Origin: Spirochaeta thermophila DSM 6578
Lineage (GTDB): Bacteria > Spirochaetota > Spirochaetia > Winmispirales > Winmispiraceae
Assembly: GCF_000184345.1 (NCBI RefSeq)
Contig: NC_017583.1
Coordinates: 1,798,001 to 1,862,000, forward strand
Reading direction: 5' to 3'
DNA: 64,000 nt
A model generated the notes under the pieces. The model ran no database searches and was not told where the DNA came from. It saw only the letters and a list, made by a program, of their open reading frames with translations. The translations under genes were made by a program, and so were the position numbers. This document shows positions 16,571 to 25,759 of this stretch, piece after piece; positions within the stretch are counted from its first letter, which is position 1; each line of letters begins with the position of its first letter.

Positions 16571-17672
16571 GCCGGCTCTCCGTCAACTCCATGTAGAGAT
16601 CGAGTAGCTTCTTCATCATATGATCAAAGGTGAAATGGGCCACAAACCGCTCACGACCCGCCCGGCCCATCCTCGCTCGCTTGCCGGGATCGAGGATAAG
16701 CTCGCGCAACCGCTCGGCAAGAACCATGTGATCACCCCGCGGTATGAGGTAGCCCGTCTCACCTTCAACCACAGATTCCTTACACCCCCCCACATCGGAA
16801 GCCACTACCGGAAGCCCGGCGCGCATGGCCTCCAGGATACTGATGGGGAACCCCTCCCATCTGGAGGTGAGTACGAAGATCTGAGAAGAGGCGAGTACTC
16901 CCTCCACGTCCTCGCAGAAACCGAGGAATTGTACCCTGTCTCCAATACCCAATACCTTCGCCTCTTCCTTCATCGATTCAAGGAGAGGACCATCACCCAC
17001 ACAGACAAGATTCCACTCGAGGTCTCGCAGCAGCGAAAGGGCCTTGAACAACAACGAGTAATCTTTTTGATAATCGAATCTCGCCACCATCACAAGCTGG
17101 GGAGGATGGAGAAAAGGATCTGAGAGCTGTGTTGGCGACACATCAGGAATGCCATTGTGAATGGTGATTGTTTTCTCAGGCTTCACAACCTTCTCTCTAA
17201 TCGCAAGGCCCCTGTCATATTCAGAAACTGTAACGATTTTCGATGCGAAGAAAGCGGCGATTTTTTCTATCTTCCTATACTTCCTCCTTAATCGCGGCGG
17301 AACTCCCTCCGAAAACGCCCATCCGTGAACCGTAAACACCACGGGCAATCTGAGACACCAAGCCGCCACACGTCCGAGCACTCCGGCCTTTGAAGTATGC
17401 ACACATACAAGAGCGGGCTGCAATCTTCTAAAAAGACGCATGAGAGAGAAAAAGGCTATAACATCTTTTCTGAAAGAAATTTCCCGATGGAGAGAAGGAA
17501 CCACATGATAGGGAATACCGTATTGCTCAAGCTCTCTCAAGAAAGGCCCTTCTCCTCCTATAAGGACCGTCACTTCATGCCCACGCTTCACCAACTCACA
17601 TGCTACATCCCTCACATGAACCTGAGCCCCTCCTCTTGTGTCGGATCTGGTGAGAACATAAACTATATGCAT
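16563..17672 (-). CDS. Family 4 glycosyltransferase, paralogue B
   Basis: A 369-residue GT4 enzyme whose first residues, MHIVYVLTRSDTRGGAQVHVRD, differ from paralogue A (14130-15242) at a single position. Shared blocks include HTSKAGVLGRVAA, VVFTVHGWAFSEGVPPR and the donor motif RWEGFPISILEAMRAGLPVVAS near residue 272. The recent duplication has diverged more in the middle of the chain, so the two probably add the same or similar sugars to different acceptors. It is followed by the Wzy-like gene with an eight-base overlap. The gap of 59 bases upstream contains no gene. Confidence 0.9.
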   Translation of the reverse strand: MHIVYVLTRSDTRGGAQVHVRDVACELVKRGHEVTVLIGGEGPFLRELEQYGIPYHVVPSLHREISFRKDVIAFFSLMRLFRRLQPALVCVHTSKAGVLGRVAAWCLRLPVVFTVHGWAFSEGVPPRLRRKYRKIEKIAAFFASKIVTVSEYDRGLAIREKVVKPEKTITIHNGIPDVSPTQLSDPFLHPPQLVMVARFDYQKDYSLLFKALSLLRDLEWNLVCVGDGPLLESMKEEAKVLGIGDRVQFLGFCEDVEGVLASSQIFVLTSRWEGFPISILEAMRAGLPVVASDVGGCKESVVEGETGYLIPRGDHMVLAERLRELILDPGKRARMGRAGRERFVAHFTFDHMMKKLLDLYMELTESRHE

Positions 17673-17731
17673 CTCGATCTACTCTCCATGTGTGTTTCAA
17701 CTCTACAGATATTTATGTATCGATGCAAGAA

Positions 17732-18793
17732 TCAGGGGAGGAGCATCTCAAATCTGCTCTTCTTCATTTTCTTCTTTATACACTTCACGAGGAAATCGGG
17801 AAGGATTCGCTGAATCCCGACCTTGACCAATTGAAAAGCAAAACTCAGATACGCTTTCCATCGTGGCTTCCCATGGGCAACAGCTATTCTCATAAATTCT
17901 TCATTGGCACCAATCGAATCACTGATGCCTCCTCCTCTCACCTTCCCTATCACACGTTCGACATATACTGGAATGAATCCTCTCTTTATGATCCGAAGCG
18001 CCATGTCATGGTCGGCCGCAATCCTGTATCTTGTATCAAAAAGACCTGTTTTTTTGTACACCGATCTCCTGAAAAATGCTCCTATGTGGGGATACGGCAT
18101 CTCTTGATATATCTTATTTGAGGAAAGGGGAAAGATAGGCTTCATGAGAATCTTTTGATCTATATGGATCACCGCTCCTATGCTATAATCCACACCTGAG
18201 GAGAGAATGGCTCCCACACTCTCTTCTACAGCACGGGGGAGATACTCGTCATCAGCATTCAAAAACCCTACGATCTCGCCCCTGGCGAGCAGAAGCCCCT
18301 TGTTGAAGGCATGATAGACCCCCTCATCAGGCTCACTCAACCAGTAATCAAGAGAACACGAATACTCTTCAAGGATCCGAAGGGTCCCATCACTGGACCC
18401 ACCATCGATCACGATATATTCAACATTAGGATACGTTTGAGAGAGCACACTCTCCATCGCATCGCGGAGATGTTTCTCAGCGTTGTATGTCACGGTGATA
18501 ACCGTGACAAGAGGAAGCATACCCTCAAAGGGAGAGAGAATCCTTCCTTCCACTTGGAAAAGAAGTACACCTTTTTCCACCGCCCACCATTTCCCATCTT
18601 CCTGGCGGAAGGAGTATTTATAGAGACCGTTTTTTCTGAGACCATCTTCTCTTTTCCGAGAAGGATGGGGGGGAAGGGAAAGAAGAGTAGAAAAGGCTTC
18701 TTCCGTCGAAGGAATATCGATCTGTGGAATGCGTCGGATGAGATAACGAGTAGTGCTCAACCTGCCAAGAGAGAGAACCTGCTGTGATTTCAT
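17732..18793 (-). CDS. Family 2 glycosyltransferase with N-terminal extension
   Basis: A 353-residue protein. The GT2 domain begins only at residue about 92 with LPLVTVITVTYNAEKHLRDA and shows YIVIDGGSSDGT and FLNADDEYLP (the metal-binding DD region), as in WcaA/WcaE-type colanic acid transferases of about 250 residues. The first 90 residues are an extension with no recognisable motif. The long start is supported by a four-base ATGA overlap with the upstream gene, but an internal ATG (MLPLVTV) would give a standard-length enzyme. The C-terminus is basic and hydrophobic, possibly membrane associated. Confidence 0.8.
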   Translation of the reverse strand: MKSQQVLSLGRLSTTRYLIRRIPQIDIPSTEEAFSTLLSLPPHPSRKREDGLRKNGLYKYSFRQEDGKWWAVEKGVLLFQVEGRILSPFEGMLPLVTVITVTYNAEKHLRDAMESVLSQTYPNVEYIVIDGGSSDGTLRILEEYSCSLDYWLSEPDEGVYHAFNKGLLLARGEIVGFLNADDEYLPRAVEESVGAILSSGVDYSIGAVIHIDQKILMKPIFPLSSNKIYQEMPYPHIGAFFRRSVYKKTGLFDTRYRIAADHDMALRIIKRGFIPVYVERVIGKVRGGGISDSIGANEEFMRIAVAHGKPRWKAYLSFAFQLVKVGIQRILPDFLVKCIKKKMKKSRFEMLLP

Positions 18794-20043
18794 GACACCA
18801 GATCCTCCAAGAGAGCGAGATAACGCGGGACGACCTTCTCGAAAGAGAAGTGCTCAACAACCTTTCTCCTTGCGTTCCGCGAGAGGCTCTCATAATCAGC
18901 TTCGTAAAGCACCCACTCTATCCCTCGCGCGAGATCCTCTGGATCATAGGGACGAGCGAGGTAGCCGTTGTGTTGATGATCAATCATGTCACTATTTCCT
19001 CCTATCTTAAATGCTACAATAGGAGTAGCACAGGACAAGGCTTCCATAATTGTATTTGAGAGATTCTCTTGCAAACTAGGCACTACAACCACGTCCACAG
19101 CATTGTATAATGCTATAAGAGCAACATCATCATTTACGTGGCCTACGTAGTGGATAGGAAAGTCCTCCCATAAAGAAGGACCACTTGAGCTACCAAAAAC
19201 CACGAGTAAAATATCATCCACTTTCCTAGCGGAATGGCGTAATTTCTCTAAAGCGCCTAACAGTTGCTGAAACCCTTTATTGGGATCCAGAGTCGCAGAT
19301 ACTGCTCCAAAAAGGATTAATTTTTTATCATCCGGTAAATTCCACAACTCTCTTGCAAAACGTTTCTCTACAGACTTATATATTGATACATCAATGGGAT
19401 TAGGTAGTATCTCTATAGGACACTCCTTTAGGAGAGCACTCTTTTGGGCACAATGTACTAACCAATGACTTGGGCTTATGATATATATCTTGTGAGCAAC
19501 AGCTTTAAGTGTGCGCTGTTTCCTCGAAAACACTGAATTACTCAGATCCTTCTCTCTCTCACTCTCAAGCACAGGGCACTTCCCGCATACAACCTCATAT
19601 GCCCGGCACTCTCCGGTGAGATGGCAACCTCCGCTGAAAGGCCACATATCATGCATAGTCCATACAAGTGGTCTTTTTATTTTTTTGAGATCCTCAATTC
19701 GAAGAAAACCACCTGTGATCCAATGCAAATGGACCACATCGGGATCCAGTTCATCTATAATCTCAAACACGTAGCGCGGCGAAGGCACCCACGAAGGACT
19801 GAAAAGAGTAGTCGATTTATAGTTGTATCTTCTTAGCGGTAACTGATCGAGAAAGGAGCGAAGCAAAGCTGTTCCCTTCTCCCACCTCGTTCGCGGACCT
19901 ACCACTGATGGATCATCCCCCATCTTCTGCTGCACCAGCATCCAGCTTTCCACTCCTGCTCTCTGCAGCCCTTTATGCAACCTGTACGCAGCCCGAGCTG
20001 CCCCACCGAAGATGTCATTTGTGTTTATGTGAAGAATTCTCAT
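18790..20043 (-). CDS. Family 4 glycosyltransferase
   Basis: A 417-residue GT4 enzyme. It starts MRILHINTNDIFGGAARAAYRL with the acceptor-domain glycine motif, has WTMHDMWPFSGGCHLTGEC near residue 130 (a cysteine-containing block typical of WcaC/WbbL-like transferases), and a donor domain with SLQENLSNTIMEALSCATPIVA near residue 325. I place the start at 20043, where the ATG overlaps the TGA of the upstream gene; nine more codons upstream look like read-in from it. It ends with a four-base overlap into the next gene. Base composition becomes clearly AT-richer here than in the flanking DNA. Confidence 0.9.
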   Translation of the reverse strand: MRILHINTNDIFGGAARAAYRLHKGLQRAGVESWMLVQQKMGDDPSVVGPRTRWEKGTALLRSFLDQLPLRRYNYKSTTLFSPSWVPSPRYVFEIIDELDPDVVHLHWITGGFLRIEDLKKIKRPLVWTMHDMWPFSGGCHLTGECRAYEVVCGKCPVLESEREKDLSNSVFSRKQRTLKAVAHKIYIISPSHWLVHCAQKSALLKECPIEILPNPIDVSIYKSVEKRFARELWNLPDDKKLILFGAVSATLDPNKGFQQLLGALEKLRHSARKVDDILLVVFGSSSGPSLWEDFPIHYVGHVNDDVALIALYNAVDVVVVPSLQENLSNTIMEALSCATPIVAFKIGGNSDMIDHQHNGYLARPYDPEDLARGIEWVLYEADYESLSRNARRKVVEHFSFEKVVPRYLALLEDLVS

Positions 20044-20954
20044 CTGTCTTTTATCTCCGAATACGCCCATTTCACTTTTCTAACTATCTGTAGGAAAAGA
20101 CTCCCTCGCCTCTGCCGGTAGAATCTCTTGATCCGAGCTACCGCAAGTGAATTTTCTTCAATCATTGAGGGAAAATCTATCTCTTTCTTCATGTTTAAAG
20201 AAGTATCAAACCAATGAGTATGTCCGCAATGCATTCCCGAACCATCAAGGCCAATATTTTTTACATATGAGACAGAAGGATTAAGACATAATCCCTGATG
20301 TTGGAAAATTGTGGCATACCAGAAAATTGCCCATGTATCCAACTTTCCATGAAAATTATCCAGGACCTGTCTCCAGAAATTCTCAACTCCGTCTAGATTA
20401 AATTTGCGGATATCCTTCTTAGAGAAAAGGGTTATTAGTTGTTGGGGATCTTTCTTATAATAAGTCCAGCGATCAGCCCAGGTACCCCACCCCCAACAAT
20501 TCATTACTCTCCAAAAAAAGGCATCTTCCATTCCTGTAGTATCTATAGGATAATTCCATCCACTTATGTGCCATACTTTAGGTTCGTCTTCATACCGTTC
20601 AAGTGTAGCTTTCATAAAATGAAGAAAATAAGGGCTCGTCACTAAGTCATCCTCAAGAACAACTACTCTCCCATGCTCGTTAATCACAGAAGTGACACCG
20701 TCAATGATATTACGCGCAAGTCCCCAATTTTCCTCCCGTTTGATTATTATTATCTCTTTAAAACCTTTTGCCTTTTTAAGGAGTTCTCTTACTTTATTCA
20801 CCTTAACCTCATCGTTAGAAGTCCGAGGCCCATCAGAGAAAATATATAAAACGCTATCTTCGATCCCTTCGTTCTCACAGATTGAGAAAAGTGTCTGCTG
20901 AGTATGATATGGACGATTATATACAAACATCACCACAGGTGTCATTCTTTTCAT
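20040..20954 (-). CDS. GT-A glycosyltransferase
   Basis: A 304-residue sugar transferase beginning MTPVVMFVYNRPYHTQQTLFSI. The Rossmann-like start, LYIFSDGPR near residue 40, NWGLARNIIDGV near residue 80 and VVLEDDLVTSPYFLHFM near residue 97 (the EDD metal site) place it among GT-A enzymes similar to the GNT-I-like and GT2 families. A WGWGTWADRW segment near residue 155 probably contacts the acceptor. Both ends overlap neighbours by four bases. The gene is AT-rich. Substrate is unknown. Confidence 0.85.
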   Translation of the reverse strand: MKRMTPVVMFVYNRPYHTQQTLFSICENEGIEDSVLYIFSDGPRTSNDEVKVNKVRELLKKAKGFKEIIIIKREENWGLARNIIDGVTSVINEHGRVVVLEDDLVTSPYFLHFMKATLERYEDEPKVWHISGWNYPIDTTGMEDAFFWRVMNCWGWGTWADRWTYYKKDPQQLITLFSKKDIRKFNLDGVENFWRQVLDNFHGKLDTWAIFWYATIFQHQGLCLNPSVSYVKNIGLDGSGMHCGHTHWFDTSLNMKKEIDFPSMIEENSLAVARIKRFYRQRRGSLFLQIVRKVKWAYSEIKDR

Positions 20955-22252
20955 GAATAAATTCCTCCAGTTTTATTCGCTATGTAGCTTATAAACTCAG
21001 AGATTGGAAATTCTTCTTGCAATTTTTTTATGCGCTCTTGAAGAGAAGTTACCAATTCATTTCTAAAATGTGGGTCATAATAAAGGGATTTTACTCTATT
21101 TAAAATCTGCTCGCATATTCCTGGTTCACCAATATCAAAAGCAAAATCTTCAATACCAAGTAGTTCAAAAAGATCCTCATATTTATGAGCCCATCCTGTA
21201 GCAATACTCGGGATATAATTTCTCAATGAGACTACGAGTCCATGATATCTGCCACTTACTACTACAGCACCGTACGATTTGATTATCGTTTCAATCTCAT
21301 TAGGAGACAACTCCTTATCAAACGGAAAGAGAAAGCGATTGTGATCCAAGAATTCAGTCTTTAGCAGTAGGAATATTGGAGCATCATCTAAACTATGCAT
21401 GAGCAGTATCGTAGGAATTTCAAGAGCAATTAATCCTTTCAACAATGACTTATAAAAAGACTCTACTATTTCCGATGGATAGTAATCATACAGTCTCATA
21501 TTGGGAATGACGATAACATGTTTATTCCGAGGGAAATACCAGCGCAAAGGGGAAATTACATCTTTTGATTTAAAAGAATATAACAAACAAATATCAGGCC
21601 AGAGAATAGCCTCTATACCCAACGATACCAGCGCTTCTAAAGATGTGGTCTCTCGTGCAAAAACCACACTCCTTGATAGGTGTTTTTGTATTCGCTTTAC
21701 AATTGGATTCTCTCCTCTCACCTCAAAAGGACCAAAAGACTGTGGGAAAAAAACATACGTACTTTTTTTGAATAACTTATCAAAACTCAGTTGAATAAAA
21801 TTCATAATATCGTAATCGTTTCCTTTGATCTTATAACCATATCCAGAGATATCTATGACCAAGACCACTTCTTTCTTTACTCGTAAAAGGTAAAAGACAT
21901 TCTTGATGTCAAGTATTAATCTGAGTGACAAAATTCTTTTCATAAAAAACTTTATATTTCTGATCAGTATTTTTATATTTCCACTTATATTTATATCTGA
22001 GTCAAACAAGATGTAACAAAAATTATAAATATAGGGAATTTGTAAAATGCGATGTTCCCTATAGGATTTTCTTACTCGGATAGGAAAAGAATCTACAATA
22101 TACTTTTCCATATAGGGATAATAGGAAGACAAGAGAGCAAGGGTGGTGTCCAGAAGAAGTTGAGCTCCTTTATTCACAAAGTTACCCCCTATTATGACTA
22201 TACTCCCCTTCTGATATCTGGTTTTTGCCGTTGCTTTCTCTTTACAGATCAT
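20951..22252 (-). CDS. Polysaccharide pyruvyl transferase family protein
   Basis: A 433-residue protein of the CsaB/WcaK/AmsJ family, which adds pyruvate ketals to surface polysaccharides. Signatures are the N-terminal IGGNFVNKGAQLLLDTTL (residues about 21-38), YVFFPQSFGPF near residue 150, and the C-terminal AVVVSGRYHGLVVSLRNYIPSIA block near residue 330. The start overlaps the stop of the nitroreductase-like gene upstream (ATGA), so the two proteins are made together. The gene is markedly AT-rich, supporting recent acquisition. Some members of this family are not pyruvyl transferases, so the exact reaction is uncertain. Confidence 0.85.
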   Translation of the reverse strand: MICKEKATAKTRYQKGSIVIIGGNFVNKGAQLLLDTTLALLSSYYPYMEKYIVDSFPIRVRKSYREHRILQIPYIYNFCYILFDSDINISGNIKILIRNIKFFMKRILSLRLILDIKNVFYLLRVKKEVVLVIDISGYGYKIKGNDYDIMNFIQLSFDKLFKKSTYVFFPQSFGPFEVRGENPIVKRIQKHLSRSVVFARETTSLEALVSLGIEAILWPDICLLYSFKSKDVISPLRWYFPRNKHVIVIPNMRLYDYYPSEIVESFYKSLLKGLIALEIPTILLMHSLDDAPIFLLLKTEFLDHNRFLFPFDKELSPNEIETIIKSYGAVVVSGRYHGLVVSLRNYIPSIATGWAHKYEDLFELLGIEDFAFDIGEPGICEQILNRVKSLYYDPHFRNELVTSLQERIKKLQEEFPISEFISYIANKTGGIYS

Positions 22253-23277
22253 CTTATCTCCAGAATTTCCTCTATCGTTTTTCTAACCGAAAGAGCCACT
22301 CGAGACTCCATCTCTCTATACCCCAAAGCAATACTTGTTACCACAGTTTCATATGGCTTCAAAGCTAAGAGAGTCTCTAACCTCTGACTGAGATTATAAT
22401 CACGAGGCCAGTTCATAAAACATGAATCAACGCCTTGCTCATGCAGAGCTAATACAAAAGCCAAAGAGGCTAGAGCACTATCCACATATACTTCATGGAA
22501 CGATCTTGTTGTAGGAAAGGCACTATAATCCCCAATTACAAAAACAACAACGGGTGCATCAAATGCATTTCCTCCTCCACCTGGCGGCAATGCCGCTACC
22601 TTTTTGAGCAATTCTTTATCGTTTTTAATGATAACAAATCTATATGGTTGCCTGTTACAGCCAGAAGGGGCTTGAAGAGCGCATCTTATTGCATATGTGA
22701 GAACTTCATCACTTGGGACTTCTTTAGAAAACACACGAATACTACTCCTGCTACAGAGAAAAGAGAAGAAAGAGGAGTCATCATTCGGACACCTCTCTTC
22801 TTCTGGGATCTTCTCAACAGCATGACCCGCCTTCAATTCAGTAAAAATCTCCATTGCTCTAATATATCTCTCATCATCACTGTGTGTTCTAAAGAAATAC
22901 TCTTCAAGTACCCTCAAGGAATATTCAAAGAAAGAGGGATTTTCTTCATGAAGGCATGGAGCGAGATTTTTTAGTGTCATTACTGTCTCAAGAATATACG
23001 AAAGTGCAAATTCGGAACGAAACTCCTTTTGCGTCAACCCTTTTTCAATTCCATGAAGACGTCGGCGTAAAGAATACTCATTGCTATTTAATCTTTCTAA
23101 TCTATTATACTTGTACAAACCTCTTAGATATCTCACATACTCCCATATTAATTGTTTATCTAATATGAGGAACAATACTAGAAATAGTCTGCTTTTTGAT
23201 GCCCATAGCATACTTTTTCTCCAAATGCTTGCCCTTATTTCTCTATAAATTTTTTTTAAGAGACTAATTCCCCCCAC
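22249..23277 (-). CDS. Nitroreductase-family flavoprotein with long N-terminal region
   Basis: About 342 residues from a GTG at 23277, which is preceded by GGAGG; a longer reading from 23361 would overlap the flippase gene by 98 bases. The C-terminal half is a nitroreductase domain: CSRSSIRVF near residue 180, LQAPSGCNRQPYRFVII near residue 205 (the FMN-binding serine/asparagine/arginine block), and the MNWPRDYN and ALGYRE elements at the end. The N-terminal 130 or so residues are helical and lack known motifs. It sits between a flippase and a pyruvyl transferase, and overlaps the latter. What an FMN oxidoreductase does in a glycan cluster is not established; modifying a sugar or the acyl or ketal donor is a guess. 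Confidence 0.8.
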   Translation of the reverse strand: MGGISLLKKIYREIRASIWRKSMLWASKSRLFLVLFLILDKQLIWEYVRYLRGLYKYNRLERLNSNEYSLRRRLHGIEKGLTQKEFRSEFALSYILETVMTLKNLAPCLHEENPSFFEYSLRVLEEYFFRTHSDDERYIRAMEIFTELKAGHAVEKIPEEERCPNDDSSFFSFLCSRSSIRVFSKEVPSDEVLTYAIRCALQAPSGCNRQPYRFVIIKNDKELLKKVAALPPGGGGNAFDAPVVVFVIGDYSAFPTTRSFHEVYVDSALASLAFVLALHEQGVDSCFMNWPRDYNLSQRLETLLALKPYETVVTSIALGYREMESRVALSVRKTIEEILEIR

Positions 23278-24613
23278 TCTTCTCGCCTCCTCTACTGAGT
23301 CTTTTAAACAGGAACAAAGGAAAAAGTAAAGACCTAAAAAACATTGAATTAAGATGACCATACTTCGTATAGATAATAGGGATCAGAAAGAATGAGAGAA
23401 ACCTACTCAATAAAGTAGCCCATGCAGCCCCTACGAATCCGGCCATTTTTATAAATGAATAATTTAGAAATATATTTGCACACATACCAATCAGTGTAGA
23501 AACCATTATTACATGTGTAGATTTATCAGCAATCCAGTAACGTCCTCTCACATAAGAAAGCCCCACCAAGACTCCTACCCAGACGTATAAGCTCAAAACC
23601 TCTGCAGATTGGCTGTATTCTGATCCGAGAAGAAACGAAACAATCTCCTCAGATGCTATAGAAAACATAACACAAATGCTTATACCAAACCAGAAGAGTA
23701 AATCATGTAAATATTGCAACCTTTGCTTCGAAACCGATTCACTATTTTTTTTCGCTGTTATCATCGCTGGGAATAAAGAGTTGACTATAGTTACAGGTAC
23801 AAAATACCAAGATTCAGCCACTCTCACCGCTGCAGAATATAATCCAACAGACTCTACGTTGAGCAGTGATCTAATCATAAGTTGATCTATTCTCATATAG
23901 ACAATTACCGAAAAAGACGAAAAGATTAAAGGCCAACTTTCAGCAATAAGCCTTTTCCCTATTTTCCAGGAGAAATCTTGGAGTGACATGAGTTTATCAG
24001 AAGTAAGCGAAAAAAAGAGAAAAAGGAAAATTCCTTTGACTACCATTTCTATTGCAACCACGATAGCGAAATAGAATAAAGAACCATTAAAGAGTATGAA
24101 CAAAACCTTGAGAGCTGAACTCAATAGAAGGGCAACCATCCCCGCAATACCTGAGTATATGCCTTTTAATTTTGCTCTGAAGAAAGCATCAAATGTTTCG
24201 AAACTTGAGAAAAAGAGACTTACTCCTACAAGTATCACCACTACTTTTTCAATGAATGCCAAATCAAGAATCAGCACAAGTAGCACCAAGATTAAGAAGG
24301 CAACCGCTCCCGCTATTGTACGGATAACCATCGAGGTGCTTATAATAGTGCTTGTGAGAGGAGGATTCTCTACAACCTCTCTGACAACGATATCATCCAA
24401 TCCCAGCTTGGCAACTACTCCCAAAAGAGCCACTAAACTAAGAGCAAAACTCAGAATCCCATAGTTCTCCGGTCCAAGATATCTAGCTACCCATACCCCA
24501 ACAAGAAAACCAAGGAATAGTCTTAATACTTTATCAAAAAGTAACCAAGAAGTATTATGAAAATACTTTATCGCTCCACTATGATTTTTCAGTTTCAGAA
24601 CTTTCTCTCGCAT
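23264..24613 (-). CDS. Wzx-type polysaccharide flippase (second)
   Basis: A 449-residue, AT-rich gene for a protein with 12-14 hydrophobic helices. The start NTSWLLFDKVLRLFLGFLVGVWVARYLGPENYG is the classic N-terminus of Wzx proteins (residues about 20-53). It would move lipid-linked repeat units to the periplasmic face. The distance from the other flippase (7128-8603) and the low similarity in the N-terminal region argue against a simple duplication. A GAGGG ribosome binding site precedes the ATG, and its stop overlaps the GTG start of the nitroreductase gene. Confidence 0.9.
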   Translation of the reverse strand: MREKVLKLKNHSGAIKYFHNTSWLLFDKVLRLFLGFLVGVWVARYLGPENYGILSFALSLVALLGVVAKLGLDDIVVREVVENPPLTSTIISTSMVIRTIAGAVAFLILVLLVLILDLAFIEKVVVILVGVSLFFSSFETFDAFFRAKLKGIYSGIAGMVALLLSSALKVLFILFNGSLFYFAIVVAIEMVVKGIFLFLFFSLTSDKLMSLQDFSWKIGKRLIAESWPLIFSSFSVIVYMRIDQLMIRSLLNVESVGLYSAAVRVAESWYFVPVTIVNSLFPAMITAKKNSESVSKQRLQYLHDLLFWFGISICVMFSIASEEIVSFLLGSEYSQSAEVLSLYVWVGVLVGLSYVRGRYWIADKSTHVIMVSTLIGMCANIFLNYSFIKMAGFVGAAWATLLSRFLSFFLIPIIYTKYGHLNSMFFRSLLFPLFLFKRLSRGGEKSGGN

Positions 24614-24633
24614 TCTATTCCCTCTTTATCCCC

Positions 24634-25743
24634 TCAACTACCCATCTCTAGAGAAGAGACATACCACTCATACAACCTCTCCACCCCTTCTCTTAACCCC
24701 ACCGAGTGCCGCCAGCCGAGGGAGTGGAGTCTTGAAACATCGGTTCGCTTCACCGGTGTACCATCGGGTTTCTCGGGATTAAACACAATATCTCCTTTAA
24801 ACCCCACCACCTCTTTCATGAGCTCGGCCAAGTCTCTGATACTAATGTCTTCACCTGTGCCTATATTGATATGTGTGTTCCTAATCTCCTGTTGACCGCC
24901 TAGGAACTTTTTTACTATGTCCTCAAAATCAACGTGCTCCATAAGAAATACGCATGCATCAGCGAGATCATCCACCCAGAGGAACTCTCGTCTGGGTCTC
25001 CCAGTACCCCATATTTCAACCTCTACTCCATGGGATGACTTTCGTACTCCGTACTTCTCCAGTAAGGTTAAAATCTCGCCTTCTGAGATATCATCCCCTC
25101 TCTCTTCAAGAGGTCGACGGGAGAGATCGGCCCGAATAAGCTCCCAATTTTCTTGCTGGAGGGCCTTTGCGAGGTGGAACTTTCGGAGAAGGGCAGGAAG
25201 CACATGCGAGGTCTCTAGATCGAAGTTGTCATTGGGACCATAAAGATTGGTGGGCATTACGGAGATAAAATTAGTACCATACTGGAGGTTGTAGCTCTCG
25301 CACATCCTCATGCCAGCAATCTTTGCTATGGCGTATGGTTCGTTGGTATACTCGAGTTCGCCGGTAAGAAGGTACTCTTCTTTCATCGGCTGGGGGGCAA
25401 GACGTGGATAAATACATGTGGATCCAAGGAAAAGGAGTTTCTTCACCCCATGAAGATAGCTCTGGTGAATGACGTTGCTCTGAATCATGAGGTTCTGGTA
25501 GATAAACTCTGCTCTGTAGAGGTTGTTCGCCCAAATTCCACCCACCTTTGCTGCGGCAAGGAAGACATACTCTGGCTTCTCGTTCTCAAAGAAACGAGAG
25601 ACTGCCTCCTGATCAGTGAGGTCAAGTTCGCTATGGGTTTTGGTGAGGATATTCGTATATCCCTTCTTCCTCAACGCCTGCACGAGCGCTGCTCCCACAA
25701 GCCCCCTGTGTCCAGCTACATATATCTTACTCTCTTTTTCCAT
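24634..25743 (-). CDS. fcl: GDP-L-fucose synthase
   Basis: A 369-residue extended short-chain dehydrogenase that converts GDP-4-keto-6-deoxymannose to GDP-L-fucose. Diagnostic features are [12 protein letters not shown] (NADP-binding glycine motif, residues 9-20), [16 protein letters not shown] near residue 105 with the conserved serine and cysteine, and [19 protein letters not shown] near residue 135 with the catalytic YxxxK. It is longer than the usual 310-320 residues because of an insertion around residues 200-250 ([20 protein letters not shown] and following), also seen in some family members. The gene follows gmd directly, so GDP-fucose is a likely building block of the polymer. Confidence 0.95.
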   Translation of the reverse strand: MEKESKIYVAGHRGLVGAALVQALRKKGYTNILTKTHSELDLTDQEAVSRFFENEKPEYVFLAAAKVGGIWANNLYRAEFIYQNLMIQSNVIHQSYLHGVKKLLFLGSTCIYPRLAPQPMKEEYLLTGELEYTNEPYAIAKIAGMRMCESYNLQYGTNFISVMPTNLYGPNDNFDLETSHVLPALLRKFHLAKALQQENWELIRADLSRRPLEERGDDISEGEILTLLEKYGVRKSSHGVEVEIWGTGRPRREFLWVDDLADACVFLMEHVDFEDIVKKFLGGQQEIRNTHINIGTGEDISIRDLAELMKEVVGFKGDIVFNPEKPDGTPVKRTDVSRLHSLGWRHSVGLREGVERLYEWYVSSLEMGS

Positions 25744-25759
25744 AGGTCTTCCTCGAGGC

